A DNA stretch of 64,000 bases from Woeseiaceae bacterium (GTDB taxonomy: Bacteria > Pseudomonadota > Gammaproteobacteria > Steroidobacterales > Woeseiaceae), in the NCBI GenBank assembly GCA_030065915.1, contig JASJCQ010000010.1, positions 1 through 64,000 on the forward strand, given 5' to 3'. Of this stretch, positions 42,848 through 50,496 are shown piece after piece (positions within the stretch are counted from its first letter, which is position 1; every line of letters begins with the position of its first letter). The translations under genes were made by a program, and so were the position numbers. Under the pieces are notes generated by a model, which saw only the letters and a list, made by a program, of their open reading frames with translations, was not told the origin of the DNA and did no database searches.

Positions 42848-43369
42848 ATGAGGACCGGAATCACGGTAGTCCTAACGAGTATGATGTTGGCAGCATGTTC
42901 GCCGGAGCAAGCCAAGCGGTTTGAATATGGAGATTCAATACCGTCCTTCGTACTGCGAATTGAGTTCGACGGAACCATGCATGTCACGGAAATCAGTGGT
43001 TCGATAGCGGCACTTGTGGAGGAGCTGGGTTTCGTTGGCCATCCTCCAACGAAAGACAACTGGAAAGACGCGACTTTTTCACTTGAACCCCCTATTTACT
43101 TTAAGTACACGCCACCAAGTCCAGATGATTATCATTTCATTAGATTTACGACATATCCTCCCGGGGAGGTTTTTGTTGGTCGTTTGGATCTGCGCTTTGC
43201 TAACGCCAAGATTGAAGAGTTTTCGGAGCTTGAATGGAGATATTTTAAGCTAATTAGGTTTGAGCTATTGCCGAAGTTCTTTCCGAACGCTCAAGTCACC
43301 GTTTCTACCCCTCCCGAGGACTATACCGACCCCTCGTTAGTTGAACGGCTACGAAGTGAAGGGCGCTAA
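42848..43369 (+). CDS. Hypothetical lipoprotein, AT-richer than neighbours, in repeat array
   Basis: A 173-residue precursor with a short signal peptide and lipobox LAAC (about residues 14-17). The mature protein is rich in aromatic residues and strands (FVLRIEFDGTMHVTEISGS, YFKYTPPSPDDYHFIRF). No domain is recognised. Base composition is clearly more AT-rich than the surrounding genes, especially after 43080, which suggests recent acquisition. It is the only gene between R5 and R6 and starts 18 bases after R5. Confidence 0.65.
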   Translation: MRTGITVVLTSMMLAACSPEQAKRFEYGDSIPSFVLRIEFDGTMHVTEISGSIAALVEELGFVGHPPTKDNWKDATFSLEPPIYFKYTPPSPDDYHFIRFTTYPPGEVFVGRLDLRFANAKIEEFSELEWRYFKLIRFELLPKFFPNAQVTVSTPPEDYTDPSLVERLRSEGR

Positions 43370-43404
43370 TAGAGAGAAGAGGTCGGACCGATTGCTTGCA
43401 CTTG

Positions 43405-43440
43405 AATGAGCGCTTCTGGCCGTTAGCAAAATGCTGCGCC
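43405..43440. repeat. Partial structured repeat R6
   Basis: Only the first part of the repeat is present (GAGCGCTTCTGGCCGTTAGC), after which the sequence leaves the consensus. It marks the right end of the array; 43441-43567 holds nothing else I can identify. Confidence 0.5.
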
Positions 43441-43567
43441 TTCCCCAAACGACACTTTCGAGCGTCCGCTATCGGCATAGGGCTGCCGGTCGCGACTTGC
43501 TATGCGAGTGACGTAGCTGATCTCTGCCGGCATTCGGGCGAGGACCGTATTACAAGCCGCTATGGCA

Positions 43568-43876
43568 TCAGGTCGCCGCTGCTCCGCAGTTCCAGCACAC
43601 GGCGAACTGTCGCTCGTTGTCTTCGCCACATGCCTTGCAACGCCAGCCGCTCGCGGGGCTTTCGTCGGCGATGCTGTCGTCGATCAGCTGCTTCGCGCGA
43701 TCGTAGTCCATGTCGTTCTTGACCCAGAGCTCGGGCCAGGTGTCGGCAAACGGCATCTCACCGAGTATTGACATCACGTGCTGATTCCGGACCTCCGACG
43801 GGATGCCCTCACTGTCCAGAACATTCTTGTAGTGATTGATCAGTATCAGCGAGTCGGCGGTGGTCAGCTTCTTCAT
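43568..43876 (-). CDS. DUF2007 / zinc-ribbon small protein at the end of the trp operon
   Basis: A 102-residue protein. Residues 1-70 match the DUF2007 (putative signal-transducing) pattern, with the segment DSLILINHYKNVLDSEGIPSE leading into VRNQH. The C-terminal WRCKACGEDNERQFAVCWNCG is a four-cysteine zinc ribbon of RanBP2 type. Its ATG overlaps the trpA stop by four bases, so it is translated as the last cistron of the trp operon. A link to tryptophan metabolism is implied only by position. Confidence 0.88.
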   Translation of the reverse strand: MKKLTTADSLILINHYKNVLDSEGIPSEVRNQHVMSILGEMPFADTWPELWVKNDMDYDRAKQLIDDSIADESPASGWRCKACGEDNERQFAVCWNCGAAAT

Positions 43877-44646
43877 GAGCCCTGCAGTGATTTGAGGTAG
43901 CCGGCCGCGTCCTCGCCACGTTCGAGCACCTCGACCAGCGCGGACCCTACGATGGCACCCGCTGCGTGTTCGCCCACGGCCGCAACGTCGCTCGCAGCCC
44001 GGATGCCGAAGCCCGCACAGACCGGCAGCTCCGACACCTCCGATACACTGTCCAGGTAATCTGCGAGATCGTCCGGAAGCCCTTTGTCGCCGCCGGTGAT
44101 GCCCGTGATCGTGACCGCATAGACGAAACCGCGCGACGCATCGCACAGTTTCTTCAGGCGCTCTGGCGGCGTGGCGGGCGTCACCAGCTGGATCAGACCG
44201 AGACCCTTCGCCTCAAGGGCCTTGCGAATCTCCTCGCTCTCCTCGAACGGCAGGTCGGGCACGATGAACGCACAGACCCCGGTCGCTAGTGCACGCTCGG
44301 CAAGCTCGTCATAGCCGAACGCCAACAGCGGGTTTAAGTAAGACATCATGACCAGCGGCGTATCGATGTCCGACTTTGCTTCGTCGAGTCGATCGAAAAT
44401 CCAAGCAAGGCTAACGCCCTGCTTCAGGGCTTCGAAGCTCGAGCGCTGGATCGTCATACCGTCCGCCATCGGGTCCGAGAACGGAATGCCCAGCTCGACG
44501 ACGTCGCCGACGGACGCAACTTCCTTCAGCGTCTCGATGAACTTCTTCGCGTCCGGGTAGCCCGCGGTGATGAACGGCACCAGACCGGCACGGCCCTCGT
44601 CGTTGGCAGTCCGGACTGCCTCACTCACTCGTTCATGTGCTTGCAT
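43873..44646 (-). CDS. trpA: Tryptophan synthase alpha chain
   Basis: A 257-residue TIM-barrel enzyme with the alpha-subunit signatures LVPFITAGYPD near the start, catalytic E and D in VELGIPFSDPMADG, FIVPDLPFEE, and GFGIRAASDVAAV. It cleaves indole-3-glycerol phosphate and passes indole to TrpB. Its start lies inside the end of trpB (14-base overlap), so the subunits are translationally coupled. The DUF2007 gene overlaps its stop. Confidence 0.98.
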   Translation of the reverse strand: MQAHERVSEAVRTANDEGRAGLVPFITAGYPDAKKFIETLKEVASVGDVVELGIPFSDPMADGMTIQRSSFEALKQGVSLAWIFDRLDEAKSDIDTPLVMMSYLNPLLAFGYDELAERALATGVCAFIVPDLPFEESEEIRKALEAKGLGLIQLVTPATPPERLKKLCDASRGFVYAVTITGITGGDKGLPDDLADYLDSVSEVSELPVCAGFGIRAASDVAAVGEHAAGAIVGSALVEVLERGEDAAGYLKSLQGS

Positions 44647-45886
44647 GGGTACGCACCTTCGCCGGGTATTTGGTCAATGTCGGCATGTCCTTGTCACCTC
44701 GACCGGAGTTACCGATCAAAATACGTTTACCGGGATTCTCCTTTGCCCACGCTCGTGCTGCAACGAAGGCATGCGACGTTTCGAGCGCCGTTAGAATGCC
44801 TTCGAGCTCGCACAGCTCTTCGAGCGCCTCGAGTGCGGCCTCGTCGCCGGCGGACACATAGCGAACGCGGCCGGTCGCCTGCAGCATCGCGTGCTCCGGG
44901 CCAACGCCCGAGTAGTCGAGGCCTGCCGAGATCGAATGCGTCTCCTGCACTTGGCCGTCGCTGTTCTGCAGGATCATCGTGTAAGCCCCCTGCAGCACAC
45001 CCGGCGTTCCGGTTGCGAGCGTCGCGGCGTTCTGCCCGAGCCCTTTGCCAGTTCCACCGGCCTCGACGCCGATGATCTCGCAGTCGTCGGCGAGCATCGG
45101 GTAGAACAGCCCGATTGCGTTAGAACCCCCACCGACGCAGGCAAATACGGCATCCGGCAGCCCGCCCGCCTGCGCCATCATCTGCTCGCGCGACTCGCGG
45201 CCGATGCAGGAATGCAGCTCGCGAACGAGGTATGGATACGGGTGTGCGCCGACCGCCGAGCCCAGCAGGTAGTAGATGCCGGACGGGTCGGAGACCCACT
45301 CACGTAAGGCTTCGTCGATGGCGGCGCGCAGCGTCTTGTCGCCCGACTCCACGGCGACGACGGCAGCGCCCAGCCGGCGCATGCGATCGACATTCGGCGC
45401 TTGCCGCTCGATGTCGACGGCGCCCATGTACACGGTGCAGGGCAGGCCGACACGAGCACAGGCCGCGGCGGATGCGACACCGTGCTGACCGGCACCCGTC
45501 TCTGCAATCACGCGTTTGGCGCCGAGCTTCTTCGCGAGAATGGCCTGGCCGATGGCATTGTTGATCTTGTGCGCGCCGGTATGCGCCAGGTCCTCACGCT
45601 TGAGCCAGACCTCGGCGCCCCATCGTTCGCTGAGTCGCGGCGCGAAGGTCAGCGCCGTCGGCCGTCCCACCCAGGTCTTCAGCTCGTTGACGAACTCCGA
45701 CTGGAACTCATCGGTATGCAGGTGCTCCCGGATGCCCTCCTCGAGCCGCTCGAACGCGGGCACGAGGGTCTCCGGGACGTAGCGGCCGCCGAAGGGGCCG
45801 AAGCGCCCCCTGTCATCGGGCAGCTCGCCGGCGATGGCCGCCTTCAGCAAACGATCGGCTTCGGCCGGACTCAGTAGTGAAGTCAT
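44633..45886 (-). CDS. trpB: Tryptophan synthase beta chain
   Basis: A 417-residue PLP enzyme. It has FGPFGGRYVPETL at the N-terminus, the PLP lysine in HTGAHKINNAIGQ near 100, ETGAGQHGVA, CVGGGSNAIG and the GNSGRGDKD end. It condenses indole with serine. Its ATG overlaps the trpF stop by four bases. Confidence 0.98.
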   Translation of the reverse strand: MTSLLSPAEADRLLKAAIAGELPDDRGRFGPFGGRYVPETLVPAFERLEEGIREHLHTDEFQSEFVNELKTWVGRPTALTFAPRLSERWGAEVWLKREDLAHTGAHKINNAIGQAILAKKLGAKRVIAETGAGQHGVASAAACARVGLPCTVYMGAVDIERQAPNVDRMRRLGAAVVAVESGDKTLRAAIDEALREWVSDPSGIYYLLGSAVGAHPYPYLVRELHSCIGRESREQMMAQAGGLPDAVFACVGGGSNAIGLFYPMLADDCEIIGVEAGGTGKGLGQNAATLATGTPGVLQGAYTMILQNSDGQVQETHSISAGLDYSGVGPEHAMLQATGRVRYVSAGDEAALEALEELCELEGILTALETSHAFVAARAWAKENPGKRILIGNSGRGDKDMPTLTKYPAKVRTHAST

Positions 45887-46476
45887 GCGTTACTCTCCGC
45901 GGCCCTGGCCGCTCTTATAAATGCGTGGATTCGGTCGTGATCCTTGACCCCGGGCGCGGACTCGACGCCGCTCGACACGTCGACGCCGAAGGGACGAACC
46001 TGACGGATCGATTCAGCGACATTGTCGGGGGCCAGCCCACCGGCAAGAATCATGTTGCCAGCGCCGGTGTGAGACCTCGCCACCTGCCAGTCGACCGTCG
46101 TACCCGATCCGCTGACGCGGCCTTCATACAGGAAGGTCGCCTGGTCCCGCGGTTCGGTGATGCCCTGGCGAAACACTGGCCAGGTCTCGACGCCGTCCGG
46201 CACCGAAATATTCTCGAAGTCCTCGACGTCGGTCTGAACGACGTCGGGCGCGAACACGTCGACGACCTCGTCCACCAGCGCCTGCGGCGGGTGCTTCATG
46301 ACAGCGACCCGGCGAACGGTCGGCGGAAGTTCCGAGCAAGCAGCCCGCGCCTCTCCGGGCGTCACGCGTCGCACCGATTCGGCGAACACGAAGCCGACGG
46401 CATTCGCTCCCGCCTTCTCCGCGGCCGCCACATCGTCGGCGGTCCGCAAGCCGCAGATCTTGACCATCAGGCTCAT
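45883..46476 (-). CDS. trpF: Phosphoribosylanthranilate isomerase
   Basis: A 197-residue TIM barrel. VKICGLRTADD carries the catalytic cysteine near residue 7, GFVFAESVRRV follows, and FGVDVSSGVESAPGVKD near the C-terminus carries the catalytic aspartate. The ATG at 46476 overlaps the trpC stop by four bases; the longer upstream frame runs inside trpC and is not real. Unlike E. coli, trpC and trpF are separate genes. Confidence 0.97.
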   Translation of the reverse strand: MSLMVKICGLRTADDVAAAEKAGANAVGFVFAESVRRVTPGEARAACSELPPTVRRVAVMKHPPQALVDEVVDVFAPDVVQTDVEDFENISVPDGVETWPVFRQGITEPRDQATFLYEGRVSGSGTTVDWQVARSHTGAGNMILAGGLAPDNVAESIRQVRPFGVDVSSGVESAPGVKDHDRIHAFIRAARAAESNA

Positions 46477-47273
46477 GCCGCCAGCGCCTCCGTGCCCCCG
46501 GCGCGCATTGCTGCGATCAGATCGGCAGGCACATCGCTGCGCATCAGCGCGGTCCCGACCAGCGCAAGCCGATAGCCCAGCCGGGCGACGCGAGCGGCAT
46601 CGGCCGCAACCTTGAGACCGCTCTCGGCAACGCAAAAGCCTGCGGGCAGCTCCGGGCTCAGGCGCTCGAGTCTGTCGCCGTCGACCTCGAGCGTCCTCAG
46701 GTTGCGCGTGTTGACACCGAACAGCAGCTGACCCGTCTCGGCTTTGTCGTCGTCGCTCTCGAGAAGATCGCGGCATCGCGCCAGGTCATCAGCATCGAAA
46801 GACTCCAGCAGCACAAACAGGCCGTGCTCCCAGGCGCAGTCGAGCAGGCCGCGAAGCGCACGATCATCGAGCATTGTTGCGATCAGCAGTACGCCACTCG
46901 CGCCGGCCTTGCGGGCCTCGAGCACCTGCACGGTGTCGACAAGAAAATCCTTGCGCATGACCGGTGTGCCTGGACACGCAGCGCTGACCGCCGCGAGGTG
47001 TTCCAGTGAGCCGTCGAATCGCGACGGCTCTGTCAGCACGGAGATGGCCGCTGCGCCGCCGTCGACATAGCGTCGCGCCTGGTCGAGTCGGTTGCTTGTC
47101 GAAGTCTTCAGCGCGCCCTCGGCGGGCGACCGGTCCTTCAACTCGGCAATAACTTCGAAACCGTCCAGCGCCAGCGGCACGACGGGCCTGTCGAAGTCGC
47201 TCGCCTGGAAGCTGCCTGCCTGCTCGGCGCGCTCCCGGCTCGTGGCCGCCATCTGTGCGAGAAAGTCTGACAT
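46473..47273 (-). CDS. trpC: Indole-3-glycerol phosphate synthase
   Basis: A 266-residue TIM barrel with VIAELKDRSPAEGAL (catalytic lysine), the MRKDFLVD segment, LLIATMLDD, LFGVNTRNLRTL and VAESGLKVAAD. It forms indole-3-glycerol phosphate from CdRP. Its start abuts the trpD stop with a one-base overlap. Confidence 0.98.
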   Translation of the reverse strand: MSDFLAQMAATSRERAEQAGSFQASDFDRPVVPLALDGFEVIAELKDRSPAEGALKTSTSNRLDQARRYVDGGAAAISVLTEPSRFDGSLEHLAAVSAACPGTPVMRKDFLVDTVQVLEARKAGASGVLLIATMLDDRALRGLLDCAWEHGLFVLLESFDADDLARCRDLLESDDDKAETGQLLFGVNTRNLRTLEVDGDRLERLSPELPAGFCVAESGLKVAADAARVARLGYRLALVGTALMRSDVPADLIAAMRAGGTEALAA

Positions 47274-48298
47274 CAGTTCGAAAAGTGGGCTCGCAGTTTT
47301 TGTAGCAGTTCTGAGGCGCGACCGTCATCGATTGCGGCCGCCGCCATCTCGACGCCCTCTTTCGGGCCCGGCACGGTGCCCTGCACCTCCAGCACGAGCG
47401 ACGTACCCATCAACAGCGCATCGCGATGTGCACCACGGTCCTCGCCGTCACAGACCCGTCGGAACTCCCGCGCGTTGTGCTCGGCGTCACCGCCGGCAAG
47501 ATCCTCGGGCTTGCACCGAGCGAGGCCGTAGTCCTCGGGCGTCCGGCGGCTCTCGATAACCTCACCCGGGCGTACGTCGAACAGCAGGAACTCGCCGGCG
47601 GGCGTGGCTTCGTCCCAGCCCGGCTCGCCGTGCACGACGAAGGCACGCTCGATCGGCAGCCCGGATAGTGCATCGGCCATCAGGCGGGCAGCCTCCCGGC
47701 TCCACGCGCCGATCAGCTGGAACGGCGGCGCGGCCGGGTTAGTCAATGGCCCGAGCATGTTGAAGACTGTCCGAACCGCGAGCGCGCCGCGCACGGGCAC
47801 GACGGCCTTCATCGCAGGGTGGTAGGCCGGGGCGAAGAGAAACGTGAACCCAACGGCTTCGAGACAGGCGACGGCGGCGTCTTCTTTCAGCGGCAGCGGC
47901 ATCCCTAAGCACTCGAGCATGTCGGCGCTGCCGGATCGGCTGGATACAGACCGGTTGCCGTGTTTGACGACGCGCGCACCGCACGCGGCCGCGATCAGGC
48001 CCGTGCCGGTCGACAGGTTCAGGCTGCCGGAGCCGTCGCCACCGGTGCCGACCGTATCGACCGTCGGCAGGCCGTCCGGAATCGCCGGATGCACGGCAAG
48101 CTCTCGCATCGCGCTCGCGAAGCCGCGAATCTCTTCCGCCGTCTCGCCCTTGGCGCGCAACCCCGCCAGCAGCGCACCGGCCAGGGCCGGCGCCATATCG
48201 CCGTCAGCGAGCTTGTTCATCAGCGCATAGGCTTCCTGCTCCGTGAGCGACTCGCCATCCAGGAGACGATCGAGCATTGCGCTGTATTCCTTACTCAT
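47273..48298 (-). CDS. trpD: Anthranilate phosphoribosyltransferase
   Basis: A 341-residue enzyme with the PRPP-binding glycine loop TVGTGGDGSGSLNLST near 83-98, KHGNRSVSSRSGSADMLE near 112-130, and NMLGPLTNP. It transfers the phosphoribosyl group to anthranilate. It is a stand-alone gene, not fused to trpG. ATGA overlap with trpG. Confidence 0.98.
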   Translation of the reverse strand: MSKEYSAMLDRLLDGESLTEQEAYALMNKLADGDMAPALAGALLAGLRAKGETAEEIRGFASAMRELAVHPAIPDGLPTVDTVGTGGDGSGSLNLSTGTGLIAAACGARVVKHGNRSVSSRSGSADMLECLGMPLPLKEDAAVACLEAVGFTFLFAPAYHPAMKAVVPVRGALAVRTVFNMLGPLTNPAAPPFQLIGAWSREAARLMADALSGLPIERAFVVHGEPGWDEATPAGEFLLFDVRPGEVIESRRTPEDYGLARCKPEDLAGGDAEHNAREFRRVCDGEDRGAHRDALLMGTSLVLEVQGTVPGPKEGVEMAAAAIDDGRASELLQKLRAHFSN

Positions 48299-48888
48299 GA
48301 CGTCATCCTCAGGAAGTTGGCCATCAGCTGATCGCCTTCCGGTGTCAGCACGCTTTCGGGGTGGAACTGCACGCCCTCGAGCGGCAGCTCCTTGTGACGC
48401 ACGCCCATGATCTCGTCCTGGTCTGTTTTGGACGTCAGTTCGAACACGTCCGGCAGTGTCTCTGCCTCGGCGCAGAGCGAGTGATAGCGGCCGACCTCGA
48501 AGGGCTGGCTTAAGTTTTCGTAGATCGTCTTGCCGTCGTGGCTGGCCATCGACGTCTTACCGTGCATCAAGCGACCGGCGCGGACGATCTTCCCGCCGAA
48601 GTGCTGCACGAGGCACTGATGCCCGAGGCAGACGCCGAGTATCGGTATGCGTTGCTCGAAGGCGGCGATCATCGCCAGGGATACGCCGGCATCGTCGGGC
48701 GTGCCGGGTCCGGGCGAGATGACGAGGTGCGTCGGCTCGATCGCGAGCGCCTCGTCTACCGTGATCTTGTCGTTGCGATGCACGATGACCTCCGCGCCCA
48801 GCGCCGCGAAGGCCTGCACGAGGTTATAGGTAAACGAATCGTAGTTATCGATCAGCAGCATGCGCACGTTGTCGAAGTTCGCCGTCAC
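48295..48888 (-). CDS. trpG: Anthranilate synthase glutamine amidotransferase subunit
   Basis: A 197-residue class I amidotransferase: LLIDNYDSFTYNL near the start, the oxyanion segment ISPGPGTPDDAG, nucleophile cysteine in GVCLGHQCLVQHFGG, and histidine and glutamate in GVQFHPESVLTP. It supplies ammonia to TrpE and may also serve PabB. ATGA overlap with trpE upstream and trpD downstream. Confidence 0.97.
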   Translation of the reverse strand: MTANFDNVRMLLIDNYDSFTYNLVQAFAALGAEVIVHRNDKITVDEALAIEPTHLVISPGPGTPDDAGVSLAMIAAFEQRIPILGVCLGHQCLVQHFGGKIVRAGRLMHGKTSMASHDGKTIYENLSQPFEVGRYHSLCAEAETLPDVFELTSKTDQDEIMGVRHKELPLEGVQFHPESVLTPEGDQLMANFLRMTS

Positions 48889-50270
48889 AGTCCTTCTCCT
48901 GCTAGTTCCAGCGCACGCCTCAGGATGGCGCTCTTGGCGAGTACCTCCTGGTACTCCTTCGCCGGCACGGAATCGGCGACGATACCGGCGCCCGCCTGAA
49001 AACTGAACTCGTCGCCCGAGAAAACGAGCGTGCGGATCGTGATCGCCTGGTCCATGTCGCCGCTGGCGCCGAAGTAGCCGGCAGTCCCTGCATAGAGGCC
49101 ACGGCCGACCTGTTCCATCTCCTCGATGATCTCCATGGCCCGGACCTTGGGCGCGCCGACCAGCGTACCGGCCGGGAAGCTGGCGGCAAACAGGTCGAAC
49201 TGATCGAACTCGTCCGCGAGTTCGCCCTGAACGCCGCTGACGATGTGCATGACGTGACTGTAACGTTCGATCGAGCGATACGGATCGACGTGCACCGTCC
49301 CCGCCCGCGCGACGCGGCCGAGATCGTTGCGCGCGAGGTCGACGAGCATGACGTGCTCAGCCGCCTCTTTCGGGTCGGCCAGCAGCTGCTTCTCGTTGGC
49401 GATGTCCTCGTCCGGCGTCTTGCCGCGCGGCAACGTGCCGGCGATCGGCCGCAGCGACGCCGTCTTGCCGTTCAGACGCACGAGCGCCTCGGGCGATGAG
49501 CCGACGACCGACAGATCGTCGAAGTCGAAGAAGAACATGTACGGCGACGGGTTGATCAGCCGCATGGCTCTATACACCTCGAACGGCGAGACGTTGGTCC
49601 GGCCGCGAAACAGCACGGACAGCACGATCTGGTAGATGTCGCCGGACGCGATGTACTCCTTGCACGCGTTGACGCGCTCCGAGAACTCGGCTTCGTCGAA
49701 GCTCGCCTCGACCGGGGAGATACGGACATCGCCTTCGGGCCGCGGCACCGGCCCGCTCAGCAAGGCGATGACCTCTCGCCGCAGCGCCTGGCGCTCAGAC
49801 TCGGACCCGTCGTGGAGCAGCGCAACCCGTCGAGTCAGATGGTCGAAGACGAGAAACGAGGATGTCGCACAGAAGGCTGCGTCCGGCACGTTGGTCTGGG
49901 GGCTGGTCAGCGTGGGCAGACGCTCGAACAGGCGCACGACGTCGTAGCCGGAGACTCCGACGAGGCCGCCCGAGAACGGCAGGCCGTCGACATCCGGCTT
50001 CGGTCGCGGCGCCTTCTTAAGCGCATTGCGAAGCACGGCCAGGTACTCAGACTGCGTCGTCGGCCGCGGCAACGACTCATCGCCGATCGTCAGCCCGTTC
50101 GCCGTCATGACCAGGTCGACCGAATCGCCGAAGCCCAGGAACGAGTAACGAGCCAGGCGCTCTCCGCCCTCCACGCTCTCCAGCAGGAAGCGCGGCTTCA
50201 GCGCTTTGAGCTTCAGGTAGGCGGAGACCGGTGTGTCCAGGTCGGCCGCGATGTCGAAAGGTGCTTGCAT
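48885..50270 (-). CDS. trpE: Anthranilate synthase component I
   Basis: A 461-residue chorismate-binding enzyme. The N-terminal LLESVEGGERLARYSFLG contains the LLES element that binds feedback tryptophan. The catalytic domain has INPSPYMFFFDF, IAGTLPRGKTPDEDI, EHVMLVDLARNDLGRV, and AGAGIVADSVPAKEYQE. A ribosome site, AGGAAA, lies seven bases before the ATG. It is the first structural gene after the trpL attenuator. Confidence 0.98.
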   Translation of the reverse strand: MQAPFDIAADLDTPVSAYLKLKALKPRFLLESVEGGERLARYSFLGFGDSVDLVMTANGLTIGDESLPRPTTQSEYLAVLRNALKKAPRPKPDVDGLPFSGGLVGVSGYDVVRLFERLPTLTSPQTNVPDAAFCATSSFLVFDHLTRRVALLHDGSESERQALRREVIALLSGPVPRPEGDVRISPVEASFDEAEFSERVNACKEYIASGDIYQIVLSVLFRGRTNVSPFEVYRAMRLINPSPYMFFFDFDDLSVVGSSPEALVRLNGKTASLRPIAGTLPRGKTPDEDIANEKQLLADPKEAAEHVMLVDLARNDLGRVARAGTVHVDPYRSIERYSHVMHIVSGVQGELADEFDQFDLFAASFPAGTLVGAPKVRAMEIIEEMEQVGRGLYAGTAGYFGASGDMDQAITIRTLVFSGDEFSFQAGAGIVADSVPAKEYQEVLAKSAILRRALELAGEGL

Positions 50271-50310
50271 CGGATTTCCTGCTATCCTTTTCCAGCCATA
50301 TGACAGTCAT

Positions 50311-50345
50311 AAAAAAGCCCATCCCCACGATTGCGGAGATGGGCT
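50311..50345 (-). terminator. trp operon attenuator
   Basis: On the minus strand AGCCCATC and GATGGGCT form a stem with a GC-rich loop and run straight into six T residues. It sits 27 bases after the trpL stop and 41 bases before trpE, the classic attenuator position. Confidence 0.93.
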
Positions 50346-50372
50346 TCTGATATTCCTTCGCTCAGACGTCAG

Positions 50373-50435
50373 CTAGTCAGCCGCCCCCTCCTTGACGGGC
50401 AGCCACCACCAGTTGCTGTTGTGCAGAACGTTCAT
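50373..50435 (-). CDS. trpL: trp operon leader peptide
   Basis: A 20-codon frame, MNVLHNSNWWWLPVKEGAAD, with three consecutive tryptophan codons and AAGG before the ATG. Stalling at the Trp codons when charged tRNA-Trp is scarce would favour the antiterminator over the hairpin at 50311-50345. This is far too short for ordinary gene calling, but position, Trp run and attenuator together make it convincing. Confidence 0.93.
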   Translation of the reverse strand: MNVLHNSNWWWLPVKEGAAD

Positions 50436-50442
50436 GGCCTTT

Positions 50443-50471
50443 CTTTTACCGGCTGGCCGTTCCAGCGTCAA
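50443..50471 (-). promoter_or_regulatory. Candidate trp promoter
   Basis: On the minus strand TTGACG (50471-50466), 17 bases, then TAAAAG (50448-50443). It lies in the only 61 bases between trpL and the upstream transporter gene. The predicted start falls almost on the trpL ATG, which would leave little or no leader. Confidence 0.45.
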
Positions 50472-50496
50472 GCGCGAGCGGCAAGTGCGGGCCGGG

